Below, one piece after another: positions 24,554 to 33,606 of a stretch of 64,000 bases of DNA; within the stretch, counting starts at the first letter, position 1; the number at the start of each line of letters is the position of its first letter. The notes below the pieces were generated by a model. It searched no databases and was not told where the DNA came from. It saw nothing but the letters and a program-made list of their open reading frames with translations. The stretch is taken from positions 3,162,001-3,226,000 of the forward strand of contig NZ_JARZAE010000004.1 in NCBI RefSeq assembly GCF_029892095.1, given 5' to 3'. This DNA comes from Kitasatospora sp. MAP12-44. Its GTDB lineage: Bacteria > Actinomycetota > Actinomycetes > Streptomycetales > Streptomycetaceae. A program made the position numbers and the translations under genes.

Positions 24554-25896
24554 CCGACGACGTCCTGCTGGTCCACGGCGGAAATCCGCTCGAAGGCGAG
24601 ATCCGAGTCCGAGGTGCGAAGAACCTGGTCCCCAAGGCCATGGTCGCCGCCCTGCTCGGGACGGGCCCCAGCAGACTGCGCAACGTCCCGGACATCCGCG
24701 ACGTCAAGGTGGTGCGCGGCCTGCTCCAGCTGCACGGCGTCACCGTGCGCAGCGGCGAGGAGGAGGGCGAGCTGATCCTCGACCCCTCGCACGTGGAGAG
24801 CGCCAACGTCGCGGACATCGACGCGCACGCCGGCTCCTCGCGGATCCCGATCCTCTTCTGCGGCCCGCTGCTGCACCGCCTCGGCCACGCGTTCATCCCG
24901 GGCCTGGGCGGCTGCGACATCGGCGGCCGTCCGGTCGACTTCCACTTCGAGGTGCTGCGCCAGTTCGGCGCCACCATCGAGAAGCACCCGCAGGGCACCT
25001 ACCTGGTGGCCGCTCAGCGCCTGCGCGGCACCCGGATCGAGCTGCCCTACCCGTCGGTCGGCGCCACCGAGCAGGTCCTGCTCACCGCCGTGCTGGCCGA
25101 GGGCGACACCGAGCTGCGCAACGCCGCCATCGAGCCGGAGATCGTCGACCTGATCTGCGTGCTGCAGAAGATGGGCGCGATCATCTCGATGGGCACCGAC
25201 CGCACCATCCTGATCACCGGGGTGGACGAGCTCGGCGGCTACAACCACCGCGCGCTGCCGGACCGCCTCGAGGCCGCCTCCTGGGCCTGCGCCGCGCTGG
25301 CCACCAAGGGCGACATCTACGTCCGCGGCGCCCGCCAGCTGGAGATGATGACCTTCCTCAACACCTTCCGGAAGGTCGGCGGCGCCTTTGCCGTGGACGA
25401 CGAGGGCATCCGCTTCTGGCACCCGGGCGGCGAGTTGAGCGCCATCGCGCTGGAGACCGACGTGCACCCCGGCTTCCAGACCGACTGGCAGCAGCCGCTG
25501 GTGGTCGCGCTGACCCAGGCCGCCGGCCTGTCCATCGTGCACGAGACGGTGTACGAGTCGCGGCTCGGCTTCACCTCCGCGCTGAACCAGATGGGCGCGC
25601 ACATCCAGCTCTTCCGCGAGTGCCTGGGCGGCTCGCCCTGCCGCTTCGGGCAGCGCAACTTCCTGCACTCCGCGGTGGTCTCCGGCCCGTCCAAGCTGCT
25701 CGGCGGCGAGCTGGTCATCCCCGACCTGCGCGGCGGCTTCTCGTACCTGATCGCGGCGCTGGCGGCCGAGGGCACCTCCACGGTGCACGGCATCTCGCTG
25801 ATCAACCGCGGCTACGAGAACTTCATGGAGAAGCTGCGCGCACTGGGCGCCCACGTCGACCTACCGGCCGAGGAACTCGCCGCCGTCGCGGTCTGA
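24550..25896 (+). CDS. murA: UDP-N-acetylglucosamine 1-carboxyvinyltransferase
   Basis: 448 residues, full length. Transfers enolpyruvate from PEP to UDP-GlcNAc, the first committed step of peptidoglycan synthesis; cytosolic. The inside-out alpha/beta barrel repeats are recognisable. The conserved Lys-Asn pair is in RGAKNLVPK (K24, N25), and the active-site cysteine, the fosfomycin target, is C122 in GLGGCDIGGRPVDFH. The ATG at 24550 gives the N-terminus typical of actinomycete MurA (DDVLLVHGG). A strong hairpin follows within 21 bp of the stop. Confidence 0.97.
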   Translation: MTDDVLLVHGGNPLEGEIRVRGAKNLVPKAMVAALLGTGPSRLRNVPDIRDVKVVRGLLQLHGVTVRSGEEEGELILDPSHVESANVADIDAHAGSSRIPILFCGPLLHRLGHAFIPGLGGCDIGGRPVDFHFEVLRQFGATIEKHPQGTYLVAAQRLRGTRIELPYPSVGATEQVLLTAVLAEGDTELRNAAIEPEIVDLICVLQKMGAIISMGTDRTILITGVDELGGYNHRALPDRLEAASWACAALATKGDIYVRGARQLEMMTFLNTFRKVGGAFAVDDEGIRFWHPGGELSAIALETDVHPGFQTDWQQPLVVALTQAAGLSIVHETVYESRLGFTSALNQMGAHIQLFRECLGGSPCRFGQRNFLHSAVVSGPSKLLGGELVIPDLRGGFSYLIAALAAEGTSTVHGISLINRGYENFMEKLRALGAHVDLPAEELAAVAV

Positions 25897-25916
25897 CGCG
25901 GGACGGAAGACGTCAC

Positions 25917-25942
25917 GGGGCCGCCTCCGCCAGGGCGGCCCC
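25917..25942 (+). terminator. murA terminator hairpin
   Basis: GGGGCCGCC (25917-25925) pairs perfectly with GGCGGCCCC (25934-25942), 8-base loop, 21 bp after the murA stop. No T-run follows, as is usual in high-GC actinomycetes. Confidence 0.65.
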
Positions 25943-26000
25943 ACCCGATCGAGGTGACCGCTGTCACTCTCCCGGGGGCCGCACGGGCCGCACAACGAAA

Positions 26001-26036
26001 GAGCGGGGGCGGTCCCCGAAAGGACCGCCCCCGCTC
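26001..26036. terminator. Strong bidirectional terminator between murA and hup
   Basis: A perfect 15-bp stem (GAGCGGGGGCGGTCC with its complement) and a CCGAAA loop lie 8 bp from the stop codon of the convergent hup gene. It would stop transcription from both sides. Confidence 0.85.
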
Positions 26037-26043
26037 ACTCGTA

Positions 26044-26325
26044 TCAGTTGCCCTTGGCAGCTTCCTTGAGCTTCGAACCGGCGCTCACCTTGGCGCTGAA
26101 GCCGGCCGCGATCTGGATCGGCTCACCGGTCTGCGGGTTGCGGGCGGTGCGGGCCGCGCGGTGGGTGCGCTCGAAGGTGAGGAAACCGGGGATGGTGACC
26201 TTCTCGTCGCCCTTCGCAACGACCTCGCCGACGACCTCGGCAAAGGCCGCCAGCACGGCGTCGGCGTCCTTGCGGGTCACCTCGGCGCGCTCGGACAGAG
26301 CGGCCACCAGCTCACTGCGGTTCAT
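26044..26325 (-). CDS. hup: DNA-binding protein HU
   Basis: 93 residues, the standard HU length. Typical features: MNRSELVAALSERAEVTRKDAD, VTIPGFLTFERTHRAARTARNPQTGEPI (the DNA-bending beta arm with the Pro at its tip), and a KVSAGSKLKEA end. No Lys/Ala-rich C-terminal tail, so it is the HupA-like short form and not the longer HupS. ATG at 26325 has AGGAG with 6-base spacing. It packages and bends the nucleoid DNA. It lies between murA (convergent) and the malic enzyme gene. Confidence 0.96.
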   Translation of the reverse strand: MNRSELVAALSERAEVTRKDADAVLAAFAEVVGEVVAKGDEKVTIPGFLTFERTHRAARTARNPQTGEPIQIAAGFSAKVSAGSKLKEAAKGN

Positions 26326-26832
26326 GTGTACTCCTGTGGTCTGTTCGTTGCGGTGTGCGGGGCCCCATCGGGTCGTCCCGACCGGAGGCACCCGGCTGGG
26401 CCGCTGGTCCGCACACTGTGCTCATTCAGGCGGCTGGCGGTAGGAGCCGGGCTCGTGTCCCGAGCCTCGCACTGTGTCAGTCCTGCCACATGCCCGCCTG
26501 GGTACGAATCCTGCCCTTATCGGCCCTGAGAAAGCCAATCGGGCCTCGGCCGTTCGCCCCGAACAGCGCCCTCCCGACGCAGCCGTGACGCTCCGTCGGC
26601 GCCGGCGGACCGGCTCGGGCGGCGACCGGGAACGACTCGCCGAGTGGTTGGGGGACGTTCCGTACTTGTCGGACACGCCTGCCCCGTGCAGGGCTACCGT
26701 ACGCCCTGACGGTGACAAGCCCAAACACGCCCCTTCCCCTTGTGTCGCAAGGGTTCGGAGCAGGTCGGCACGGGTGGGGGCGGTATTCGGCCAAGTGATC
26801 GACCTGATACCGCCCCGGAAACCCGCGCAGCG
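26326..26832. other. 507-bp intergenic region between hup and the malic enzyme gene
   Basis: No gene recognised on either strand; open frames here have poor codon bias. It should carry the hup promoter (at the 26330-26480 side) and the end of the malic enzyme transcript (hairpin at 26777-26816). Confidence 0.55.
26777..26816 (-). terminator. Candidate terminator of the malic enzyme gene
   Basis: GGGGCGGTAT (26777-26786) and ATACCGCCCC (26807-26816) are perfect inverted copies with a 20-base loop, 16 bp beyond the stop of the minus-strand malic enzyme gene. The loop is long, so the hairpin is less certain than its neighbours. Confidence 0.55.
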
Positions 26833-28308
26833 TCAGAACTTGACGACCGGAAAGGACGCCGTGTCGAGCGTGCCGACGATGCCCGGGGTCGGCCGATCCG
26901 GGGCCTTCTCGCCCGATCCCGCGGCCGCCAGCGCGGCCTCCCGGACGGCGGCGGCCACGGTCTTGGCCACGTCCGGGTGGAAGACGCTGGGGATGATGTA
27001 GTTCGGGTTCAGCTGGTCGTCCAGCACAGTGGCGGCCAGCGCGCGGGCGGCGGCGATCATCATCTCGCTGTTGACGGTCTTGCTCTGCGCGTCCAGCAGG
27101 CCGCGGAAGACGCCGGGGAAGACCAGCACGTTGTTGATCTGGTTCGGGAAGTCGCTGCGGCCGGTGGCCACCACCGCGGCGGTCTGCCGGGCCACCGCGG
27201 GGTCGACCTCGGGGTCCGGGTTGGCCAGCGCGAAGACGATCGCGTTGTCGGCCATCGACGCGATGTCGTCGCCGTCCAGGACGTTCGGGGCCGAGACGCC
27301 GATGAAGACGTCGGCGTCGCAGACGGCCTCCTTGAGGCTGCCGGTGCGGCCCGAGCGGTTGGTGTGCTCGGCGATCCAGCGCAGCGAGTCGTTGAGGTCC
27401 TCACGGCCGCTGTGGACCACCCCGTGCACGTCCGCGACGGTGGCGTGCTCGACGCCGGCGTCCAGCAGCAGCTTCAGGATGGCGGTGCCGGCCGCGCCGG
27501 CCCCGGACATCACCACGCGGATGTCGGCGATGGACTTGCCGACCACCCGCAGCGCGTTGGTCAGCGCGGCCAGCACGACGATCGCGGTGCCGTGCTGGTC
27601 GTCGTGGAAGACCGGGATGTCCAGCGCCTCGCGCAGCCGGGCCTCGATCTCGAAGCAGCGCGGCGCGGAGATGTCCTCCAGGTTGATGCCCGCGAAGCCG
27701 GGGGCGATCGCCTTGACGATGGCGACGATCTCGTCGCTGTCCTGGGTGTCCAGGCAGATCGGCCAGGCGTCGATGTTGGCGAAGCGCTTGAACAGCGCGG
27801 CCTTGCCCTCCATCACCGGCAGTGCGGCCATCGGGCCGATGTTGCCGAGGCCCAGGACGGCCGAGCCGTCGGTGACCACCGCGACACTGTTGCGCTTGAT
27901 GGTCAGTCGGCGGGCGTCCTCGGGGTTCTCGGCGATCGCCATGCAGACCCGCGCGACACCCGGGGTGTAGATCATTGACAGGTCGTCACGGTTGCGGATC
28001 GGCAGCTTCGAGGACATCTCGATCTTGCCGCCGAGGTGCATCAGGAAGGTCCGGTCGGAGACCTTGCCGATCACCACGCCGTCGATCGCGCGCAGCTTCT
28101 CGACGATCTCCTCCCCGTGCGCGACCGAGGCGGCCGCGACGGTCACGTCGATCCGCAGGGCCTCCAGGCCCGAGGCGGTGACGTCCAGACCGGTCACCGA
28201 GCCGCCGGAGGACTCCACGGCAGTGGTGATGGAGCTGACCGCGTTGCCGGTGGCCGGGACCTCCAGCCGCACCGTGATCGAGTTGGAGACACTGGGCACC
28301 GTCGCCAT
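26833..28308 (-). CDS. NAD(P)-dependent malic enzyme with N-terminal ACT domain
   Basis: 491 residues. An ACT regulatory domain (about 9-85; VRLEVPATGNAVSSITTAVE) precedes the malic enzyme catalytic domain (YTPGVARVCMAIAENPE, Tyr and Lys of the active site in RLTIKRNSVAVVTDGSAVLGLG, metal ligands in NLEDISAPRCFEIE and FHDDQHGTA) and an NAD(P)-binding Rossmann domain (GAGAAGTAIL). It decarboxylates malate to pyruvate, linking the TCA cycle to gluconeogenesis or lipid precursors; the ACT domain suggests allosteric control by an amino acid. ATG at 28308 has AAGGA five bases upstream. Confidence 0.95.
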   Translation of the reverse strand: MATVPSVSNSITVRLEVPATGNAVSSITTAVESSGGSVTGLDVTASGLEALRIDVTVAAASVAHGEEIVEKLRAIDGVVIGKVSDRTFLMHLGGKIEMSSKLPIRNRDDLSMIYTPGVARVCMAIAENPEDARRLTIKRNSVAVVTDGSAVLGLGNIGPMAALPVMEGKAALFKRFANIDAWPICLDTQDSDEIVAIVKAIAPGFAGINLEDISAPRCFEIEARLREALDIPVFHDDQHGTAIVVLAALTNALRVVGKSIADIRVVMSGAGAAGTAILKLLLDAGVEHATVADVHGVVHSGREDLNDSLRWIAEHTNRSGRTGSLKEAVCDADVFIGVSAPNVLDGDDIASMADNAIVFALANPDPEVDPAVARQTAAVVATGRSDFPNQINNVLVFPGVFRGLLDAQSKTVNSEMMIAAARALAATVLDDQLNPNYIIPSVFHPDVAKTVAAAVREAALAAAGSGEKAPDRPTPGIVGTLDTASFPVVKF

Positions 28309-28521
28309 CGACGTCCTTCTTCCGTCCACTGGGGTGTGTGCAGGCCAGGCCGCCTTCAACACGGAAATCAACAAAGTGTTGATGCTGCGCCTTGCGCATC
28401 GTAGGCCTCGATCGTCGCACCTACCAGCCAGTACCCAGAAATATCTTTCGGCGTTTGCAGGGAACCGACAACACAGGTTCCCGCGCGCTGGTTGTTCACC
28501 CGAAGAATCTGCCGCACGGGA

Positions 28522-28549
28522 TTGCCTCGCGGGGCCGATGGGTTACATT
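28522..28549 (+). promoter_or_regulatory. Candidate promoter of the 28.6-kb small RNA
   Basis: TTGCCT (28522-28527), 16-bp spacer, TACATT (28544-28549). This would start transcription near 28556 on the plus strand, away from the malic enzyme gene and towards helD. Confidence 0.45.
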
Positions 28550-28555
28550 GGACGG

Positions 28556-28685
28556 GACACCGGCTCGATCCAAGCCCCCGGGCCCAACCTTAGTCGCTTC
28601 GAGCGACCACTTGCCGCGAGGCGAGCATGGCGGGTCGGTGTCACCAACGTAAGGCCGAGGCCCCCACCACTGGTGGGGGCCTCGG
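28556..28685 (+). ncRNA. Candidate small RNA between malic enzyme and helD genes
   Basis: A promoter-like element at 28522-28549 is followed about 105 bp later by a perfect 14-bp hairpin with a 3-base loop (28655-28685; CCGAGGCCCCCACC with its complement). No annotated gene on the plus strand uses them. The predicted RNA of about 130 nt contains a 21-codon ORF (ATG 28627, MAGRCHQRKA...) whose last codons run through the hairpin. The hairpin lies 31 bp from the helD stop, so it also serves helD. I recall small RNAs being reported near the equivalent S. coelicolor gene but cannot verify that. Confidence 0.4.
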
Positions 28686-28716
28686 TCGTTGACGGGCCGT
28701 CGGCGCGGCCCCCGCG

Positions 28717-31065
28717 CTACCGCAGCAGCGCCGGGACGCCGTCCGCGTCGGGCAGGTCGTCCGGGCCGCAGAGCACGGTCAGCCGCTGCGTCGCGCGGGT
28801 CAGCGCGACGTACAGCACCCGCAGGCCGGCCTCCGACTCGCCGGCGATGCCGGTCGGGTCGGCGACCACCGTCGCGTCGTACTCAAGGCCCTTGGCCTCC
28901 AGGCTGCCCAGCGCCACCGCGCGCTCGCCGAGCCCGGCGATCCAGTCGGCGGCCTCGGTCCGGCGCTCCATCGGCACCACGATCGCCACCGTGCCGTCCA
29001 CCTCGTCCAGCAGTCGGGCCACCTCGGCCCGGGCGGCGGCCGCGAAGGCCGTCGGCTCCGGGGAGAGGACCGCGGCGAACCGCGGCTCGATCCCGGTCGA
29101 GCGCACCGCGCTCGGCGAGGGCGTGCCCGGCGCCGCCAGCGCCAGCACCCTGGCCGCGACGTCGGCGATCTCGGCCGGGTTGCGGTAGTTGACGGTCAGT
29201 GTGTAGCGCCGACGCGGCTTGCCGGACAGCACCTCGTCCAGCGCGGCCTGCGCCTCCTGCGGGAACGGCCAGGAGGACTGCGCCGGGTCGCCGACGATCG
29301 TCCAGGTGGCCATCCGGGCCCGCCGGCCGATCATCCGCCACTGCATCGGGGTGAGGTCCTGGGCCTCGTCCACGATGATGTGCGCGTACTCGGTCCGCTC
29401 GACCGGAAGGCGCTCGCGCTGGCGGGAGTTGCGGTCCGCCGCGGTGGTCACCTCGTCCAGCCCGGTGAGCAGGTCGACGGCGTCCACCTCGCGGTGCTTG
29501 GGCCTGGCCGGCTCCCCGAGCAGCAGCTGCAGCTCGTCGATCAGCGCGACGTCGTGCGCGGAGAGCGCGCCCTCGCCGCGGTCGGTGAGGTGTCGCCAGG
29601 AGGCCGCCAGCAGCTTGGCCTCCTCGGGGCTGACGCAGCGTCGGGCGATCCGGTTGGTGTGCCGGGACTGGCGCAGCGTCGCGAGCACCCGGCGCGGGGA
29701 GAGCGGGGGCCACCAGGCGTCCAGGAAGTCCAGGAACGGCGCCTCGTCGCTGACGTAGTCGTCGAAGGACTCCTTCTCCTCCTGGCGCTGCTCACGGCCG
29801 TAGTGGTCGGTGGGCCGCGGCAGGTGCCGGGTGGCCTCCACCCACAGGGCGTCAAGGAGCAGCCGGCGGGCCCGCGGGCGCAGCAGGTTGAGCGGCGTGC
29901 CGCCGCTGCCCAGCACGTTGCCGCGCACCGCCCGCAGCCGGCCGGCGTCCAGCCGCAGCACCTCGCCGCGGGCGACCACCTTCAGCTCGGTCGGCGCGCC
30001 GATCTCCAGCGCCTCCCGGACGGCCCGGCGCAGCAGCTGGAGCATCCGGTCCGAGCCCTTGATCCGCGCCGTCTCGGGGGTGTCGTAGCGGCCCGCCTCG
30101 ATGCCGTCCACCAGGCTGCCGACCGCGCGGATGGCGACCTGGCCCTCCTCGCCGAGCGAGGGCAGCACGCCTTCGGTGTACGAGACCAGCAGCGCGGTCG
30201 GGCTGACCACCAGGATGCCGCCGGCGTAGCGGCGGCGGTCCTGGTAGAGCAGGAACGCGGCGCGGTGCAGCGCGACGGCGGTCTTGCCGGTGCCCGGGCC
30301 GCCGGTGACCAGTGTGGCGCCCGCGGCGGGCGCCCGGATGACCTCGTCCTGCTCCTTCTGGATGGAGGAGACGATGTCGCGCATGGTGTGGCTGCGGGCC
30401 CGGCCGAGCGAGGCCATCAGGGCGCCGTCGCCGACCACCGCGAGCTCCTCGCCGTTCAGCGTCGGCGTCAGGTCGGGACGCAGCAGGTCGTCCTCGACGC
30501 CGAGCACCTGGCGGCCCTTGGAGCGGATCACCCGGCGGCGCAGCACCCGGCCGGGCTCCAGCGGAGTGGAGCGGTAGAACGGCGCCGCGGCGGGCGCCCG
30601 CCAGTCGATCACCAGCGGGCCGTACTCGGCGTCGAGCACGCCGAGCCGGCCGATGTGCAGGCTCTGCGCGACGGTCGGGTCGCCCGGATCCAGCGGGGTG
30701 AAGGAGGGGATGCCGTGCTCCTCCGGGGCGTCGGGCGCCTGGAGGTCGATCCGGCCGAACAGGAAGTCCTCGAACTCGCTGTTCAGCCGGTGCAGGTGCG
30801 CGCCGGCCCGGTAGACCTGCGCGTCCCGCTCGGCGAGCGCGCCGGGCGTGCCGACCTGGACACGCTTGGCGGCGTCCTCCAGGACGTACTCGGCCTCGGC
30901 GAGCTTCTCCTCGAGCCGTTGGTAGACGGTGTCGAGGTGGCGTTGCTCCCCGGCGATCTCCCGATCACGCAGAGTGTCCGCGTTGGTGTCGCTGGTAGCT
31001 GCCGGCGGCGTGCCGGCTCCGGTGATTGCGGCTGCGTGCTGCTGGGCTGTGCCGTGCGCGCCCAA
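28717..31065 (-). CDS. helD: HelD-like UvrD-family ATPase (RNA polymerase-recycling factor)
   Basis: 782 residues. The N-terminal region is a long coiled coil (about 35-80; REIAGEQRHLDTVYQRLEEKL), as in HelD proteins that reach into the RNA polymerase channel. It is followed by UvrD/Rep-type motifs: Walker A GGPGTGKTAVALH, motif II IIVDEAQDLTPMQW, III VGDPAQSSWPF, IV TLTVNYRNP and VI LYVALTRATQRL. HelD removes RNA polymerase from DNA or stalled complexes. TTG at 31065 is chosen because of AGGGG five bases upstream; the frame remains open 68 codons further but that part overlaps the tmRNA terminator. Confidence 0.9.
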   Translation of the reverse strand: MGAHGTAQQHAAAITGAGTPPAATSDTNADTLRDREIAGEQRHLDTVYQRLEEKLAEAEYVLEDAAKRVQVGTPGALAERDAQVYRAGAHLHRLNSEFEDFLFGRIDLQAPDAPEEHGIPSFTPLDPGDPTVAQSLHIGRLGVLDAEYGPLVIDWRAPAAAPFYRSTPLEPGRVLRRRVIRSKGRQVLGVEDDLLRPDLTPTLNGEELAVVGDGALMASLGRARSHTMRDIVSSIQKEQDEVIRAPAAGATLVTGGPGTGKTAVALHRAAFLLYQDRRRYAGGILVVSPTALLVSYTEGVLPSLGEEGQVAIRAVGSLVDGIEAGRYDTPETARIKGSDRMLQLLRRAVREALEIGAPTELKVVARGEVLRLDAGRLRAVRGNVLGSGGTPLNLLRPRARRLLLDALWVEATRHLPRPTDHYGREQRQEEKESFDDYVSDEAPFLDFLDAWWPPLSPRRVLATLRQSRHTNRIARRCVSPEEAKLLAASWRHLTDRGEGALSAHDVALIDELQLLLGEPARPKHREVDAVDLLTGLDEVTTAADRNSRQRERLPVERTEYAHIIVDEAQDLTPMQWRMIGRRARMATWTIVGDPAQSSWPFPQEAQAALDEVLSGKPRRRYTLTVNYRNPAEIADVAARVLALAAPGTPSPSAVRSTGIEPRFAAVLSPEPTAFAAAARAEVARLLDEVDGTVAIVVPMERRTEAADWIAGLGERAVALGSLEAKGLEYDATVVADPTGIAGESEAGLRVLYVALTRATQRLTVLCGPDDLPDADGVPALLR

Positions 31066-31229
31066 GGAGCCCCCTGTCGTACGTCCCGCGGTGGAGAGGT
31101 GGAAGCGGTCCGCCGTCGGAAAGCGGCGGACGGAAGATCCTACGTCCTCCGGCGTACGCCCGTCCCCCTCGGAGGCACACGTCACATCGGGCGCGCCGCG
31201 CCCGGCTGCGCTGCCCCGGACAACACGAA

Positions 31230-31258
31230 GGCCGCCTCTCCGCGAACGGAGGGCGGCC
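31230..31258 (-). terminator. tmRNA terminator
   Basis: GGCCGCC plus CTCCG (31230-31242, one bulged base) pairs with CGGAG plus GGCGGCC (31247-31258) around a CGAA loop, 16 bp beyond the tmRNA 3' CCA on the minus strand. Confidence 0.75.
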
Positions 31259-31273
31259 TGCATGCACATGGGA

Positions 31274-31644
31274 TGGTGGAGATGCCGGGAATCGAACCCG
31301 GGTCCAGTGGAGTGGATTCAGGACTTCTCCGAGCGCAGTCCGCTGTGCTTTTCTCGGCCCTGGCAGTCACGCGGACAAGCTGCCAACGGGCCCAGCTGCT
31401 GTTTGGTTTCCCGCCCACCCCCGCAGCCCGGGTGGACGGTTGAGTTCCCTAAATTATGCCAGGATCCGAGTCGGGAACTCCTCGGTCTGACACCTTGCTA
31501 CTCGCTGCTTAGGCAGCGAGCGCGAAGGACTCGCGCTTAGAATTGGCGATTATTTTTTTGCGGCATATGGTTAACGAGATCATTGCCGCGTTCCTCGGCT
31601 CGCTTCTCCTGTTTCGACTTCCCCTGTCGAAACCGATCATCCCC
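31274..31644 (-). ncRNA. ssrA: Transfer-messenger RNA (tmRNA)
   Basis: 371-nt one-piece tmRNA. The tRNA-like ends pair as GGGGATG (5' end at 31644) with CATCTCC, followed by A and encoded CCA (31274-31276). The T arm reads GGGTTCGATTCCC, and the 5' domain has the usual GGTTTCGACAGG. The tag frame and pseudoknot-forming inverted repeats lie between. It rescues stalled ribosomes together with SmpB, whose gene lies 1.5 kb upstream on the same strand. A poly-A/T tract lies just upstream of the 5' end. The mature 5' end is inferred from acceptor pairing. Confidence 0.96.
31509..31547 (-). CDS. tmRNA proteolysis tag frame (ANSKRESFALAA)
   Basis: Resume codon GCC at 31547-31545, then codons for ANSKRESFALAA and a TAA stop. 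The terminal ALAA is the degradation signal read by ClpXP-type proteases. From memory the S. coelicolor tag is ANTKRDSSQQAFALAA, so this tag lacks about four internal residues. Confidence 0.9.
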   Translation of the reverse strand, partial: ANSKRESFALAA

Positions 31645-31735
31645 ATGTTTTTTTGACAAACAACCCGGCCGAGGACTCCCCGGCCGGTGGTGCTGTGCCC
31701 ATGGTACGCGCTCCGTGACGGAGCGGTCCAGCGCA

Positions 31736-33016
31736 TTAGACCCGGGCGGGTGCCGGGGGCTGATGCGGCCCGGGGGTGCCGAGCTGCTGGGCCAGCCAGG
31801 GCAGCGCCTGGGCGAACGCGGTGGTGGCGAACTGCCAGTCGTGCCTGCCCGGTTCGACCGTGACACTGCTGCTGATGCCGTCCTTGCCGGCGGCCTGCCC
31901 CAACTCCCTGGCCTGGCCGATCTGGGCCGCCTCCTGGTCGCCGCTCTCGAACCAGCCGGAGACGTCGCGGTACTTCGCGTGGTGGGACAGTACGGTCATC
32001 GGGTCATGCGCCGCCCAGGCCGCCGCGTTGCCGCCGTAGAGCTGGTCGATGGTCTGCTGCTTGTCCCCGAGATTCGGTCCGAGGTCACCGGAGATGTCCT
32101 CGAAATGCGTGAAGACATTCGGGTGCTCGACCGAGAGGTCGACCGCGCAGGTGCCGCCCATCGACCAGCCGGCCACTCCCCACTTGCGGGGATCGGTGGC
32201 CGTGTTGAACGTCTTCTCGACAAACGGCGGAATATCCCTGACCAGATGGTCCTCGGCCATTCCGTCCGGGCCGTCGACGCATTCGGTGTCCGATTTGAAA
32301 CCGCCGGTCGCATCCGCGAAGACCAGCACCGGGGCGTAGCCGCCGTGCTGGGCGGCATAGGCGTCGACGGTCTGCACGGCGCTGCCGGCCCGCACCCAGT
32401 TGTCGGGGGCCGAGAAGGCCCCGCCGATCATCTCCAGCACCGGCAGCCTGGGGCGCGCCGTGCTGCGGAACCACACCGGCGGCAGGTAGACCAGCTCCTC
32501 GCGGTGGACGAAGCCGCCGGCGGTGTCCGGAATGTCCACCTCGACGATGCGCCCGGTGCTGGTCCGACCGGTGAGCGAGCCGAGCCGGTCGAGCGACACC
32601 TGCTGCGGCAGCGGGGCACCGGTCAGCTCGCCGACCGCGTCGGCCATGGTCGGGAAGTACCCGGTGAAGGCGTTCAGCGCGTTGGCGCCGGCCAGCAGGG
32701 CCAGCAGCGCGGCGAGCGGTGCCAGCGCGCGGCGCCACCAGCGCGCCCCGCGCCAGCCGACCACCAGGACGGTGAGCCCGGCCAGCGCCGAACCTACCCA
32801 GAGCCAGAGGCCGACCGGCAGCGGGTCGGTGACCCCGGCCAGCTCCACCACGGCCAGCTCGGCGAGCACCGTGAGCAGCGCCGCGCCCGCCAGCGCGACC
32901 GGCAGCCGGCGCAGCCGCCAGCGGCGGTCGCGCCAACCGACGGCCACCAGCAGGACGGCTGCGGCCGCGAGCTGGACTCCCCACGGGAACCAGCCGTCCA
33001 GCAACGAGATGTTCAT
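31736..33016 (-). CDS. Membrane-anchored antigen 85-like esterase
   Basis: 426 residues. Four membrane helices in the first ~120 residues are followed by an extracytoplasmic alpha/beta-hydrolase of the esterase D/antigen 85 family. The nucleophile elbow is GWSMGGTCAVDLS; His is likely GRHDWQFA near residue 400, and the acid is probably FESGDQEAA. Mycobacterial relatives are mycolyltransferases, but this lineage lacks mycolic acids, so a general cell-surface esterase or acyltransferase is more likely. ATG at 33016. It lies between smpB and tmRNA, same strand; no functional link is implied by sequence. Confidence 0.87.
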   Translation of the reverse strand: MNISLLDGWFPWGVQLAAAAVLLVAVGWRDRRWRLRRLPVALAGAALLTVLAELAVVELAGVTDPLPVGLWLWVGSALAGLTVLVVGWRGARWWRRALAPLAALLALLAGANALNAFTGYFPTMADAVGELTGAPLPQQVSLDRLGSLTGRTSTGRIVEVDIPDTAGGFVHREELVYLPPVWFRSTARPRLPVLEMIGGAFSAPDNWVRAGSAVQTVDAYAAQHGGYAPVLVFADATGGFKSDTECVDGPDGMAEDHLVRDIPPFVEKTFNTATDPRKWGVAGWSMGGTCAVDLSVEHPNVFTHFEDISGDLGPNLGDKQQTIDQLYGGNAAAWAAHDPMTVLSHHAKYRDVSGWFESGDQEAAQIGQARELGQAAGKDGISSSVTVEPGRHDWQFATTAFAQALPWLAQQLGTPGPHQPPAPARV

Positions 33017-33121
33017 CCCCCGAGCGTACTGATCACTCGCGGGCGACCGGCTCTTCGATCATCTGGTGGTCATGCTGGGAGAAGCCTGAGACAAGTGCGG
33101 CTTTCGTCCGATCAGAAGTGA

Positions 33122-33598
33122 TCAGCGCTGGCGCTTGCGGGCGGCCGCGACGGCGCGCGCCGTCTCCCGGGTGTCCTGCTTCTCGCGCAGCGTCTGCCGC
33201 TTGTCGTAGAGCTTCTTGCCGATCGCGAGCGCCAGCTCCAGCTTGACCCGGCCGTCCTTGAAGTACAGCGACAGCGGGATGAGCGTGTGGCCGCCCTCCT
33301 TGGTCTTCACCTCGAGCTTGTTGATCTCCGACCGGTGCAGCAGCAGCTTGCGCTTGCGCCGCGCCGAGTGGTTGGTCCACGTCCCCTGGGTGTACTCGGG
33401 GATGAAGACGTTGTCGATCCACACCTCGTGGCCCTGGGTGTAGGCGTAGCCGTCGACCAGGTTGGCCCGGCCCTCGCGCAGCGACTTCACCTCGGTACCG
33501 GTGAGGACCATCCCGCACTCGTAGGTGTCCAGGATGGTGTACTCGTGGCGCGCCTTCTTGTTCTGCGCGATCAGCTTCTGTCCCGTTTCCTTTGCCAT
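33122..33598 (-). CDS. smpB: SsrA-binding protein SmpB
   Basis: 158 residues, standard length. OB-fold core with [47 protein letters not shown], and a basic C-terminal tail ([25 protein letters not shown]) that enters the ribosomal mRNA channel. It delivers tmRNA to stalled ribosomes; the ssrA gene is in this window. The ATG is 8 bases after the ctpA stop, so the two are probably co-transcribed, with no strong separate ribosome-binding site. Confidence 0.97.
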   Translation of the reverse strand: MAKETGQKLIAQNKKARHEYTILDTYECGMVLTGTEVKSLREGRANLVDGYAYTQGHEVWIDNVFIPEYTQGTWTNHSARRKRKLLLHRSEINKLEVKTKEGGHTLIPLSLYFKDGRVKLELALAIGKKLYDKRQTLREKQDTRETARAVAAARKRQR

Positions 33599-33606
33599 AG
33601 CGCCGC

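Noticed and set aside
31274..31350. Separate tRNA gene at the CCA-ending T-arm sequence near 31.3 kb
   Set aside because: It is the 3' half of tmRNA; there is no anticodon arm, and the 5' acceptor strand lies 350 bases away.
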